DNA from: Halonotius roseus
GTDB taxonomy: Archaea > Halobacteriota > Halobacteria > Halobacteriales > Haloferacaceae
NCBI RefSeq assembly: GCF_006861655.1
Contig: NZ_SESI01000003.1
Coordinates: forward strand, 248,001 to 312,000
Reading direction: 5' to 3'
DNA: 64,000 bases
Part shown: piece after piece, positions 8,448 to 17,006 of the stretch
How the letters are laid out: every line of letters begins with the position of its first letter
How positions within the stretch are numbered: position 1 is the first letter of the stretch
Position numbers and translations under genes: made by a program
The notes under the pieces: generated by a model
Seen by the model: only the letters and a program-made list of their open reading frames with translations
The model's database searches: none
Told to the model about the DNA's origin: nothing

Positions 8448-8469
8448 CTCGAATCCATATGGGATGATA

Positions 8470-9126
8470 ATGGATATTCGATCGTGGGTACAGGATCGGT
8501 TCGGCACGGCCGACACGGCGACGCTGCTCGATGAGAGCGTCTACAGCCGAACTGAGCTCCGGAAGGATAAGACAAAGCTCGAACAGAGCCTCAGACAGAT
8601 CGAATCTGAGATGGATAAACACGCCGAACGATACCAGAAGCTGCTCCAGAAGGGCGCGGAGGCCGACGAGTTTCGCCGCCAGCAGTACGCCCAGAAGGCC
8701 AAATTCGAGAAGAAGAAATACGAGGTGAAAAAGAAAAAACACAAGACCAACAGCATCAAGCTCGGCACCGTCATCTCCATCGAGGGGATGCGCGAGGTGT
8801 TGGCGATGCATAACGGCGACGGCGAGTCCTACGAGCTCGATCAGCTGTTCGACGACGAGCTCAACGCCCAGGAACTCCAACGAGAGGTAATGGATCAGAT
8901 GGCGGAGTTCGGCCTTGAGATCGAGGATATGAAGCAGGTACAGGAGGCCCTCGACGTGGAGATCCTCGATCAGGATCTGGAGACCGGTGCCGACGAGGAG
9001 ATAGAACTCATGGAGGAGATGGCCGCCGGCGACATCAACCACGAACAGGTCGATATCGACGACACCGTCGAGGTCGAACCCGACGACTTCGATGTCGACA
9101 TCGAGGACAGCGAGCCAAGCCTCTAA
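8470..9126 (+). CDS. Charged coiled-coil protein with ESCRT-III (Snf7)-like layout
   Basis: This 218-aa protein has the size, charge and helix pattern of ESCRT-III subunits. A basic N-terminal half holds a long helical hairpin (about residues 28-95; YAQKAKFEKKKYEVKKKK is the most basic part), then a short turn and a helix with IEGMREVLAMHN. The C-terminal half is strongly acidic. In eukaryotes and Thermoproteota such proteins polymerise on membranes and are disassembled by Vps4. The start at 8470 is preferred because of the TATA box at 8441; in-frame ATGs at 8464 and 8419 exist, the latter inside the transposon end. No clear MIM motif is visible. The next gene begins four bases after the stop. 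Homology to Snf7 is inferred from layout. Confidence 0.8.
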   Translation: MDIRSWVQDRFGTADTATLLDESVYSRTELRKDKTKLEQSLRQIESEMDKHAERYQKLLQKGAEADEFRRQQYAQKAKFEKKKYEVKKKKHKTNSIKLGTVISIEGMREVLAMHNGDGESYELDQLFDDELNAQELQREVMDQMAEFGLEIEDMKQVQEALDVEILDQDLETGADEEIELMEEMAAGDINHEQVDIDDTVEVEPDDFDVDIEDSEPSL

Positions 9127-9129
9127 CCC

Positions 9130-10281
9130 ATGTCGCTGAAGCGGAGTGCACAGAAGCGACATCTCGAATCCGAGTACGAACGCTACCGGAGCCACGCCGA
9201 GGCCGCCCGCGAGGAGGGCCAGCCGTCGGCGGCTGCCCGTTACTACCGGCAGTGTGTCGGCGTGCTTGAGGATCTCGCCGAGCTCGAAACCAACCCACGA
9301 CTCGCCACCGAGCGCAAGGAGCTGGCCGCCAACCTAGCGACGGCGGCCGAACGGCTCGAAAGTGACGAGCCGCTTGTCGACGAGAGCGGCGGCTCCGGTG
9401 GGTCGACAACGACCACGACAGCCACCGGTGATGGCGACACACCCGGGCGGGCCGGCGAGGGCGACGACACCGGCACCGATCCGGAAACGTTTCTTGAGGA
9501 GCCGCCCGCGATGGATTTCAGCGACGTTGGCGGGATGACCGATCTGAAGGAGACGCTGAAGGATCAGGTCATCGACCCCCTGCAACGACCCGAGCTCTAC
9601 GAGGAGTACGATCTCGGCGTCGTCAACGGCGTCCTCCTCCACGGGCCGCCAGGCACCGGCAAAACGTACATCACGGAGGCACTGGCCGGCGAGTTGGGGT
9701 ACAACGTCGTCATCGCCCAGGCCTCCGATATCACCAGCTCGCTGGTCGGTGAGGCCGCCGACAACATGGCCGATCTGTTCGAGGTCGCCCGCAACAATCA
9801 GCCCTGTCTGCTCTTTCTCGATGAGATCGATGCCATCGCCGCCGAGCGCAGCGGGTCGACCAACAAGACGATGAGCGAAAGCCAGATGATCACGCAGTTT
9901 CTCACCGAGATGTCGGCGACAAAGGGTGAGGACGTGGTCGTCGTCAGCGCGACAAATCTGCCCGACGAGATCGATGGCGCGGCCTGGCGGCGGTTCGACG
10001 AGCGGATCGAGGTACCACCGCCGGACGCGACGGCGCGGGCGGCGATCCTCCGGGTGCACCTCCGGGATCGACCGGTCGTCACCGACGAGATCGATTGGGA
10101 GGAGATCAAGCAAGCAACCGACGGCTACGTCGCCAGCGACCTGGAGATCATCGCCTCGACAGCCGCACGCAACGCGCTGAAAGAGGCCAGAGATGCCGAC
10201 TCGGTCGTCCCGATCTCTCAGGCCCATCTGACGGCCGCCATCGAAAACACCGATCCGAGTCTGGACGCGTGGGATGGCTGA
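9130..10281 (+). CDS. AAA ATPase with MIT-like N-terminus (Vps4-like)
   Basis: This 383-aa ATPase has a three-helix N-terminal unit (about residues 8-75, HAEAAREEGQPSAAARYYRQ) matching the spacing of MIT domains, a Ser/Thr/Gly/Asp linker (about 80-120) and a single AAA module. Visible motifs are Walker A GPPGTGKT, a pore loop in DITSSLVGEAADN, Walker B LLFLDEIDAI, sensor 1 SATNLPDEID, and the second region of homology ending RRFDERIEV. MIT-linker-single AAA is the order of Vps4, unlike the twin AAA of Cdc48 or the OB-fold start of PAN. It is coupled to the coiled-coil gene upstream and overlaps the next gene by one base (TGATG), so co-translation is likely. Confidence 0.88.
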   Translation: MSLKRSAQKRHLESEYERYRSHAEAAREEGQPSAAARYYRQCVGVLEDLAELETNPRLATERKELAANLATAAERLESDEPLVDESGGSGGSTTTTTATGDGDTPGRAGEGDDTGTDPETFLEEPPAMDFSDVGGMTDLKETLKDQVIDPLQRPELYEEYDLGVVNGVLLHGPPGTGKTYITEALAGELGYNVVIAQASDITSSLVGEAADNMADLFEVARNNQPCLLFLDEIDAIAAERSGSTNKTMSESQMITQFLTEMSATKGEDVVVVSATNLPDEIDGAAWRRFDERIEVPPPDATARAAILRVHLRDRPVVTDEIDWEEIKQATDGYVASDLEIIASTAARNALKEARDADSVVPISQAHLTAAIENTDPSLDAWDG

Positions 10282-10985
10282 TGAACCGGTATCTGCTCTC
10301 CGAGCCGACGGCCGCGGATGGGGAGACGACGCGTGTGCCGATCGACTCCCGAGTCGGGATCTACCGGCGTGGCGACGGCAGCAAGGCGATCGTCGCCGAA
10401 ACCGCCGACGAACAGATCGATCTTGGCGTCCGGGATGCAACCGTCTCCCGGAAGACCAACGGCCGCCCACCGGTCGCGCTGTCACCGATCTCCCGCGGGA
10501 TCAGCGTCCGCAACCACGGGAGCACAAACCCGGTAACGCTCAGCACCAACCTCCGCACCCACAAGCTGACCGCCGGCGACGCCGCCGCGATCACCGACGA
10601 CTGCCGGCTGACGATCGGGCTCAGCCTCACGCTGCGGGCGACAGTTGAGGGTGGGGGCGGCCGACAAGACGGTCAGGCCCGATCGGCTGGTGTCCGACCG
10701 GCCGCCCACGCCAGAACGCTGGCGAACACGCTGCGGGCCGCCAGCGACGACTCGGTTGCGGAGACCCGCGGCGTCATCAACGAGCTTCGGACGTTTCTCC
10801 AGGAACACCCACTGGAGAGCTCGGAGTATGAGGCGGTGTGTTCACAGGTCGATCGGATCGAGCAACGCCTCGAAAGCAAGGCCGGCGGGCTGCACCGCAC
10901 CGAGAGCCTCGACGAGGAGTGGCAGTCGGAGCTTGCGGTGGTAAGCGATCGGGTTGAGAACATCTACGCCCGATCGGATCGGTAG
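10281..10985 (+). CDS. Degenerate FHA-like protein with C-terminal helical region
   Basis: This 234-aa protein begins at an ATG overlapping the AAA stop codon. Residues about 1-115 have FHA-like features: a Ser-Arg pair after a strand (DATVSRKTNG), ISVRNHGSTNPVTL, and a final TAGDAAAI...LTIGLSLTL strand pair. FHA domains bind phosphothreonine, but the usual His after the Ser is absent, so binding is uncertain. The C-terminal half (about 135-234) is helical and charged. Its position between an AAA ATPase and a Ser/Thr kinase gene suggests it reads the kinase's phosphorylation. That is an inference. Confidence 0.75.
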   Translation: MNRYLLSEPTAADGETTRVPIDSRVGIYRRGDGSKAIVAETADEQIDLGVRDATVSRKTNGRPPVALSPISRGISVRNHGSTNPVTLSTNLRTHKLTAGDAAAITDDCRLTIGLSLTLRATVEGGGGRQDGQARSAGVRPAAHARTLANTLRAASDDSVAETRGVINELRTFLQEHPLESSEYEAVCSQVDRIEQRLESKAGGLHRTESLDEEWQSELAVVSDRVENIYARSDR

Positions 10986-11053
10986 CATCTACGCTCGATC
11001 GAGCCGGTAAGGCGGGGCTAACCTCTATACGAATCCAGTCCCAACAATCCGGT

Positions 11054-12622
11054 ATGCCACCGTCGCGCCGCCCGGATGTCTCGTCCGTGGCGAGTCCACC
11101 GCGCCGGTCGTTGACCTACGATGAGCTACAGATCGTCGACCGGCTCGGGGGCGGCGGCCACGCCTCGGTCTACAAGGCTGAGGTGACGACACAGGCCGCA
11201 CCGCGGGTCGTCGCGGTCAAGGAGCCAACCCACGCGGAGCGAACGCTGCCGGCGGCGACCGCCAAGGAGTTTATTCGGGAGGCCCAGACGTGGCGCAAGC
11301 TCGACACCCGCGAGCGGGAAAAACAGCTGTACACCGAGTACGAACATCTTGTCGGCGTGATCGACACCGGCGACGAGCTGCCGTGGATCGCCATGGAGTA
11401 TATGGACGGCGGCTCACTCGGCGACCGGCTTTCGGCTCGGACTGATCCCTACGACATCCCCGAGCTTCGGTGGATCATCAACTGTATCGCCCGCGGCGTC
11501 GAGCTCGCCCACTACGAGGGGATCTCACATCTCGATCTCAAACCCGAGAACGTGTTGTTCCGGACGACAGATCCGGGGACATGGGATGTCGCCAAGATCG
11601 GCGACTGGGGCACCTCAACACGACCCTTGGAAGGAAGCGACGACAGCGGCGTCTCGGTCGCCTTCAGCGCGCCCGAGCAGTTCCACCCCGATCGGTTCGG
11701 CGAACCCGACTCGATGACCGACATCTACCAGGTCGGTGCGATCATCTACACCCTGGCGGTCGGCGAGCCACCACACGAGGGCAGCCAGATCGAGGTCTCT
11801 CAGGCGGTCGTCGACGGCCCGACGCCGCCGAGTGAACACCGCCCCGAGCTGCCGACCGAACTCGATCAGGTGATCGCCCGGGCGATGGCCCCCGACAAAC
11901 AGGATCGGTTCAGAACCATCCGTGATCTCGCCGCCGCGATCGCCGACGTGCCGGATCCGAACGCCCAGCCAGCCGACGGCGGTCGTCCGGCCGACACCGG
12001 CGTGACGACCGATCGGGCGTCGCCGGTCGGCGGGAGCCAACCCGGAGGGATCGGTGGCCCAACAGGGCCGTCAGGGCCGACAGCCCCCAGCAGCCAGCCC
12101 GAGGAGATCGATGACACAGGGCCGACCACGGATGCGATCGGGACGGTCGAGCTTCCGCCATCGAACCAGCCGCTGGAGGTCATCGCCGGCGACGAGGGGT
12201 ACCTTGTCCGGGAGTACCGCCGTGATCCACGCGAGGCAACGGTGTTTTCACGCCACGACCGGCGGATGATGGCGATGCGGACAGCCTCAAAACGGTTGAC
12301 AAGGGAGTATCATCCCTGTACGCTGCGCTGGGATACCGCCGACAGCGTCGGCGACATCTACTGGAACGAGCATTTCGAATCGCTGCGGGTCGAATACAGC
12401 GACTTCCTGTCGTCGTGGCTCGTCGTCCCGGCGAACGGCCGGTTTGCCTTCGCCTCGGCACCGAGCGCAAAACAGGCCTACAAGGAAGGCAAGCAGATCC
12501 AACAGGAGTACGACTTTCGGGAGCTTGAGGTCTGTTCACGCGACGGCGAGGTCGAAAAGGTCGTCGAACACCGGTTCCTCCGCCACTCGCTGACGAAATC
12601 CGGCGTGAAGTTCAACCGGTAG
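11054..12622 (+). CDS. Ser/Thr protein kinase with novel C-terminal domain
   Basis: This 522-aa Hanks-type kinase has the glycine loop LGGGGHASVY, the ATP-binding lysine in VVAVKEP, the catalytic loop HLDLKPENVL (HLD replacing HRD, catalytic Asp kept), the metal-binding DWG for DFG, and SAPEQF. A Pro/Gly/Ser/Thr-rich linker (about residues 300-375) leads to a 145-residue C-terminal domain (HPCTLRWD, VGDIYWN, ending VKFNR). That domain recurs as a separate protein at 60790-61332. No transmembrane helix is visible, so it should be cytoplasmic. It lies 68 bases after the FHA-like gene on the same strand and probably belongs to the same functional unit. Confidence 0.92.
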   Translation: MPPSRRPDVSSVASPPRRSLTYDELQIVDRLGGGGHASVYKAEVTTQAAPRVVAVKEPTHAERTLPAATAKEFIREAQTWRKLDTREREKQLYTEYEHLVGVIDTGDELPWIAMEYMDGGSLGDRLSARTDPYDIPELRWIINCIARGVELAHYEGISHLDLKPENVLFRTTDPGTWDVAKIGDWGTSTRPLEGSDDSGVSVAFSAPEQFHPDRFGEPDSMTDIYQVGAIIYTLAVGEPPHEGSQIEVSQAVVDGPTPPSEHRPELPTELDQVIARAMAPDKQDRFRTIRDLAAAIADVPDPNAQPADGGRPADTGVTTDRASPVGGSQPGGIGGPTGPSGPTAPSSQPEEIDDTGPTTDAIGTVELPPSNQPLEVIAGDEGYLVREYRRDPREATVFSRHDRRMMAMRTASKRLTREYHPCTLRWDTADSVGDIYWNEHFESLRVEYSDFLSSWLVVPANGRFAFASAPSAKQAYKEGKQIQQEYDFRELEVCSRDGEVEKVVEHRFLRHSLTKSGVKFNR

Positions 12623-12724
12623 CCCGAGAGGGAGGCGACAGCTGTCGGAACCGCCGACCCCCTTGTGTTCGATCGGCACACCAACGCGAGGCACTAAAGG
12701 TCTCGGAGAGCCAGGTATCCGATA

Positions 12725-13597
12725 ATGGAGTACACCTACACCGGAACCGCCCACGAGGCGTTGGTCGACGCCTACTCGGCCGACGACGAGCGGTTCCGAA
12801 CCGGCCAGCGGTCGGCGTTTCCCGAGCGGGAGGCAACGATCGAGGAGATCGGCATCCTCCGGCGGCTGCTGTTTCCGGGCTGTTGGAACGGCTCCGATCT
12901 CGTTGGCGACGCCGAGGCGGTCAAAGCGACGCTCGATCGGTTAGGCCAACAGTTCTGTCATGGGATCCAACCGTACGCAAACCAGTGTTTGGCGACGGTC
13001 GTCACCAACGTCCTCGATCAGCTGCCGGCGATCCGGGAGCTGCTCAAACGCGATGTTGAAGCCGCCTACAAGGGTGATCCGGCCGCCCAGAGCTACGTCG
13101 AGATCATCCGGGCGTATCCGGGCTTTCATGCGACGATGGTACACCGTGTTGCGCATGCGATCTACGAGGAAGGCGAGGGCGTCTACGCCCGCGAGCTCTC
13201 GGAGGCCGCCAAATCCGTCAGCGGGATCGACATCCATCCCGGCGCGGAGCTCGGCGAATACTTCTTTATCGATCACGGCAGCGGCGTCGTCATCGGCGAA
13301 ACCGCCGAGGTCGGCGACTGGGCCCGCATCTACCAGGAAGTCACGCTTGGCGCGCTCCACTTCGAGGAGGACGAAAACGACGAACACGCCCTCAAAAAGG
13401 GGTACAAACGCCATCCGACGATCGGCGACAACGTTGTTCTCGGCGCGGGGAGTAAGCTACTCGGTCCGATCACCATCGGCGACCACGTCAGCATCGAGGC
13501 TAACGCGTGGGTGACCGACGACGTGCCGGATCACACGACCGTCTTCATCAAACACCCTGAACAGGAGCGGAAAACGCGGCCCCCGGAACAGGGGTAG
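12725..13597 (+). CDS. cysE: Serine O-acetyltransferase (EpsC/CysE type)
   Basis: It transfers acetyl from acetyl-CoA to L-serine, giving O-acetylserine for cysteine synthesis. The 290-aa protein has a helical N-terminal domain followed by a left-handed parallel beta helix from about residue 165, with hexapeptide repeats (IHPGAELGEYFFIDHG, VVIGETAEVGDWARIY, IGDNVVLGAGSKLLG) and the catalytic His region FIDHGSGVVIGE. The length and helical N-terminus fit the EpsC type. It is a single gene. Confidence 0.9.
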   Translation: MEYTYTGTAHEALVDAYSADDERFRTGQRSAFPEREATIEEIGILRRLLFPGCWNGSDLVGDAEAVKATLDRLGQQFCHGIQPYANQCLATVVTNVLDQLPAIRELLKRDVEAAYKGDPAAQSYVEIIRAYPGFHATMVHRVAHAIYEEGEGVYARELSEAAKSVSGIDIHPGAELGEYFFIDHGSGVVIGETAEVGDWARIYQEVTLGALHFEEDENDEHALKKGYKRHPTIGDNVVLGAGSKLLGPITIGDHVSIEANAWVTDDVPDHTTVFIKHPEQERKTRPPEQG

Positions 13598-13634
13598 CGC
13601 GAAGCGAGCTCCGGGCCAGCGGCGTCGTCGCCGG

Positions 13635-14366
13635 TCAGTTGCCGAACGCGCCGGGGTCGGGTTTCGAGCTGGCGCGGCCGACCAGCCGAACGACGAGATA
13701 GACGACCGGCGTATCGAGCAGGGCGATCAGCAGTTTCAGCAGGTATTGGCCGACGATGAGCCCGATAAGCGCGTTCGTCGGCAACGCCGGCCCGATCCCG
13801 AGCAGCGTCGGCGAGAGATAGAAGGCGATCCCGACGAAGATCACCGTATCGATGGCCTGACTGCTTGCCGTCGAGGCGATGTTTCGGAGCCAAAGCTGGC
13901 TGCGGCCGGTGAGATCGCGGATTGTGTGGAAGACGAACACATCCCAGTTTTGGCTGACGAGATACGCCACGAGACTCCCCAGGACGATGTTGACGCTGGG
14001 GGCGAGGGCGGCCTCAAACGTCGTCGCGAACTCCGGGTTTGCGCCCGGCGCGCGGAGCGTCGAAAACACCAACAGCAACACGACGAAGTTGAGCGCGAAG
14101 CCGACGTTGACCATGAGCTGGGCCGGTCGCCGGCCGTAGAGCTCCGAGTAGCAGTCGGAGGCAAAAAACGTCAGCGCGTAGGCGAGTGCCGCCCCCGGAA
14201 GCGTGATCGAGGCCGCAACGACCGGCAGCTCGACCGGCAGCGGCAGCTCCAGCAGTTTGCTTGCGGTCAGTTGGGCGGTCACCAGAGCGGTGACAAATAG
14301 CCCGAGCAGGACGACCTGGCCGATCGCCTGCCGATCGCTGTCTCCGGGGATGGCGTAGCTACTCAT
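13635..14366 (-). CDS. Queuosine-precursor transporter family (YhhQ/QPTR) membrane protein
   Basis: A 243-aa membrane protein with about six helices. The family imports 7-deazaguanine precursors; archaea need preQ0-type bases for archaeosine, so a related substrate is plausible. Family-like features are LTASKLLELP early in the protein, the acidic FFASDCYSELYGRR loop and the later TGRSQLWLRNIASTASSQAIDT segment. The ATG at 14366 overlaps the last eight bases of the upstream regulator gene, which argues for this start over earlier in-frame ones and for coupled translation. Confidence 0.82.
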   Translation of the reverse strand: MSSYAIPGDSDRQAIGQVVLLGLFVTALVTAQLTASKLLELPLPVELPVVAASITLPGAALAYALTFFASDCYSELYGRRPAQLMVNVGFALNFVVLLLVFSTLRAPGANPEFATTFEAALAPSVNIVLGSLVAYLVSQNWDVFVFHTIRDLTGRSQLWLRNIASTASSQAIDTVIFVGIAFYLSPTLLGIGPALPTNALIGLIVGQYLLKLLIALLDTPVVYLVVRLVGRASSKPDPGAFGN

Positions 14367-14532
14367 CGTCGATCCGCCCCTGTCGTTGGTCGATCTCATC
14401 GAGCTGATCCAGCGTTTTTCTGATCGACGCCCGCACGGCTTCGCTGCGGTTGACGAACTTCCCGTCCTCGCCGACGTGGGCGTCGAGATCCGCAAGGAGT
14501 TCCTCGGGCACCTCTACGCTTATCTTGGTCAT
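14359..14532 (-). CDS. CopG-type ribbon-helix-helix regulator
   Basis: A 57-aa protein: MTKISVEVPEELLADLDAHV, then GKFVNRSEAVRASIRKTLDQ and an acidic tail. The strand ISVEVPEEL and the NRSEAVR helix are the classical ribbon-helix-helix pattern, which forms dimers on DNA. Its stop overlaps the start of the transporter gene by eight bases, so the two are one operon and the regulator probably controls it. AT-rich GAATATATTTGAA at about 14550 is a likely promoter. Confidence 0.88.
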   Translation of the reverse strand: MTKISVEVPEELLADLDAHVGEDGKFVNRSEAVRASIRKTLDQLDEIDQRQGRIDDE

Positions 14533-14664
14533 CGTCAGCGAATACTGAGAGAATATATTTGAACCCTTCTACTCGGTGTCGGGGTTGCGGGCTACCGCTG
14601 GGCGGTCGATAGCGGTGGTAACACACTGGTCGGCGGTCGATAGTGACAACGACAACACTAGCCG

Positions 14665-16866
14665 CTAGCTGACGATATCAGCCGGCGGCGCGAGGTTCCG
14701 CCGGCCGCCACCCGTCACCAGGAACAACACGAGCAGGCCAACGCCGTAGGCCGCCATCAGCGGCACCGTCACAAGGAACATCGTCACGATATCAGCCGGC
14801 GTCATGAGCGCGCCGACGGTGAGCATGCCGACGGTGACCTCCCGCCAGCGCGTTCGCATCGCCTGATACGGGATCCCGGCCCGATTGAGTAGGAGCATCA
14901 CGATCGGCACGTCGGCCAACAGCCCGATCCCGACGGTCGTGAAGATAATCAACCAGAAGAAGTCGTTGATCCGGTAGGTGAGCAGCATGTTGTAGGCCCG
15001 GGCGTCGGCAACGAGATACGAGATGATCGCCGGGGCGATATAGAAGTAGCCGAGAACAAAGCCGCCGAGCAGGCCGGCGGTCAACGAGCCAACCCACAGG
15101 AAGATCACCGATTGGCGGCCGCGCACCGCACCGAGTTCCCGCAGGGCGGGCCAGGCGTAGTAGGCGACCATCGGCACCACGGCGACAACCCCGGCGAGCA
15201 CCGAGAACTTTACCATGAACAGCAGGGCCTCAACTGGGTGGAGCGTGATGATCTCTAAGGCGTTTTCGCCGACAAGCTCCGGCGGCAATCGACTCAAAAA
15301 GTTTTCACGAACCGCCCCAAGCCCGCCGATGTAGAACCAGGTGAACGTTCCTGCCAACACGACCATGAATGTCGCCACCAGCCGGAAGGATTTTGATCGT
15401 AAGCTGCCGGCGACAAAGGCGATATCCTTGTAGTAGCCGCCGATGTCGTCGGCATCCTGCTCGCCGTCGGTGAGTTCGCTGAGGAAGGAATCGCCGGCGC
15501 GGCTGGCACGGTCGCCGAGACCGGGTTCGCCGTCGTCGCCCGCATCATCGCCGCCGTCAGCGTTGTCGGCGTCCTGTGCTGCCTGTCGGGCTTCCGCCGT
15601 TTCGTCGAACCGATCGAGGATCGCCTGGGCTTTGGCCTCGTCGCCGTCGTCGATGGCCGCGCTGGCATACCCCATCGCCTCCTCCTCAGTGAGTTCGATA
15701 AACGCTTCGGGCGGGGCGGCCTCGATCCCGGCGGCATCCAGCGTCGCCAGATCGATCGCGGTCGGATCGCCGAATTTGCCGTCGGGATCGACCTCAAGCC
15801 CGGAGTAGATCAGGTACGCAAGGCCGCCGACCGCAAGCAGCACCGAAACGACGCCACCGTAGATCGCCATCGCCGTCTGGGGATCGACGCCGAGACCCTC
15901 TCCAAGCGGGAGAACCCGGTACCGGCTGTCGATCAGCGGATACGATAACACGGCGTTGACCGCGCTGCGGCCGCCGTAGCTGTAGAACGCGTACGGCAGG
16001 ATCGCGCCGACGACCGCGAGCCCGGCGAGGACGTTCCAGTGGCTCCGAAGTGTCGCCCGGAGATCGATCTGGTCGCTGCCGCGTTTGGTCGTGACGATCA
16101 CCTTCGCCAGATAGAGGCTCAGCCCGTAGAGGATGACCAGCGGGATCGCCCACATGATCTGGGTGAACGGATCGGGCGGCGAGAAGACAGCCCCGAAGAC
16201 GAAGATGCCGACGACGGCGTGTCGCCACTTGTCGCGGAACGTCTCATACTGGACGATCTCGGTGTACGAGAGGCCGGTGATTGCCAGCGGCATCTGCGCC
16301 GCGAGGCCGAACGACAACGTCAACAGCACGATAAACTGCGTCCACAGGACGATCGAATACCGCGGCGCGAAGCCGGCCTCGAAGCCGAACTCCGCGAGGA
16401 AGCTGAACATCACGGGGAAGAACACGGCATAGCCGTAGGCCGCGCCGCCGACAAACAGCGCGGCCGAAAAGCCGACGATCGTGGCGAGTTTCCAGCGGGC
16501 GGCGGGTAACGACCGCCAGAAGCCGCGCCGCTTGAGCGCGTCACGAGAGAAATACAGAAACACTGGGAGCGCGACGATGAGGCCGACAACAAGGCCGATC
16601 TTCGCCTGCAACAGGATCACGTCAAACGGCGTTTGGGCGATGATCTCGAAGCTCTCGCCGACCTCCGCCCGCATCCGGGATTCGGTGACCGAACGCAAGA
16701 AATCCCAGATGTAGAGCCGGAGGGCGTAGAAGGTGCCCAGAAAGCCGATCAGAAATACGATAAAGACCTTCTGGAGATCCTTCTGTGCCGACCGCAACAT
16801 CGCCCGCCCGGTCGCGGTCGCTTCGCCGAGGGCGCGCTGGGTGTCGTCGTCGAGCGCGCTTGCCAT
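14665..16866 (-). CDS. tatCt: Twin-arginine translocase TatCt (duplex TatC)
   Basis: This 733-aa protein is the haloarchaeal double TatC: two TatC domains (about residues 25-270 and 480-730) joined by a segment with extra membrane helices and an acidic loop of about 120 residues (380-470). TatC recognises twin-arginine signal peptides of folded exported proteins, the main secretion route in haloarchaea. The start is set at ATG 16866 (MASALDDDTQRAL), which matches the short N-terminus of known TatCt; an ATG at 16896 is possible. It is divergent from tatCo. Confidence 0.93.
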   Translation of the reverse strand: MASALDDDTQRALGEATATGRAMLRSAQKDLQKVFIVFLIGFLGTFYALRLYIWDFLRSVTESRMRAEVGESFEIIAQTPFDVILLQAKIGLVVGLIVALPVFLYFSRDALKRRGFWRSLPAARWKLATIVGFSAALFVGGAAYGYAVFFPVMFSFLAEFGFEAGFAPRYSIVLWTQFIVLLTLSFGLAAQMPLAITGLSYTEIVQYETFRDKWRHAVVGIFVFGAVFSPPDPFTQIMWAIPLVILYGLSLYLAKVIVTTKRGSDQIDLRATLRSHWNVLAGLAVVGAILPYAFYSYGGRSAVNAVLSYPLIDSRYRVLPLGEGLGVDPQTAMAIYGGVVSVLLAVGGLAYLIYSGLEVDPDGKFGDPTAIDLATLDAAGIEAAPPEAFIELTEEEAMGYASAAIDDGDEAKAQAILDRFDETAEARQAAQDADNADGGDDAGDDGEPGLGDRASRAGDSFLSELTDGEQDADDIGGYYKDIAFVAGSLRSKSFRLVATFMVVLAGTFTWFYIGGLGAVRENFLSRLPPELVGENALEIITLHPVEALLFMVKFSVLAGVVAVVPMVAYYAWPALRELGAVRGRQSVIFLWVGSLTAGLLGGFVLGYFYIAPAIISYLVADARAYNMLLTYRINDFFWLIIFTTVGIGLLADVPIVMLLLNRAGIPYQAMRTRWREVTVGMLTVGALMTPADIVTMFLVTVPLMAAYGVGLLVLFLVTGGGRRNLAPPADIVS

Positions 16867-16974
16867 ACGAGTACGGAATCGGCTCAGCGGTATCAACGTT
16901 GTCTCTCAGCGCGCACCCGATCGGGGCTGCTGGTTGGATGACAACCGACGACCCCCCAGCCGAATCCGAAAAGG

Positions 16975-16980
16975 CATATA
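16975..16980 (+). promoter_or_regulatory. TATA-like box of tatCo
   Basis: CATATA, preceded by a purine-rich AAAAGG, lies 27-32 bases ahead of the ATG at 17007. This supports a leaderless start there rather than the upstream ATG at 16938. Confidence 0.5.
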
Positions 16981-17006
16981 CCCACAGGGAAGCGTTTGTT
17001 ACTCGT

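Noticed and set aside
9130..10281. AAA ATPase as a proteasome-activating (PAN) or Cdc48-type protein
   Set aside because: It has one AAA module and an MIT-like start, without the PAN coiled coil/OB domain or the Cdc48 double AAA and N-domain.
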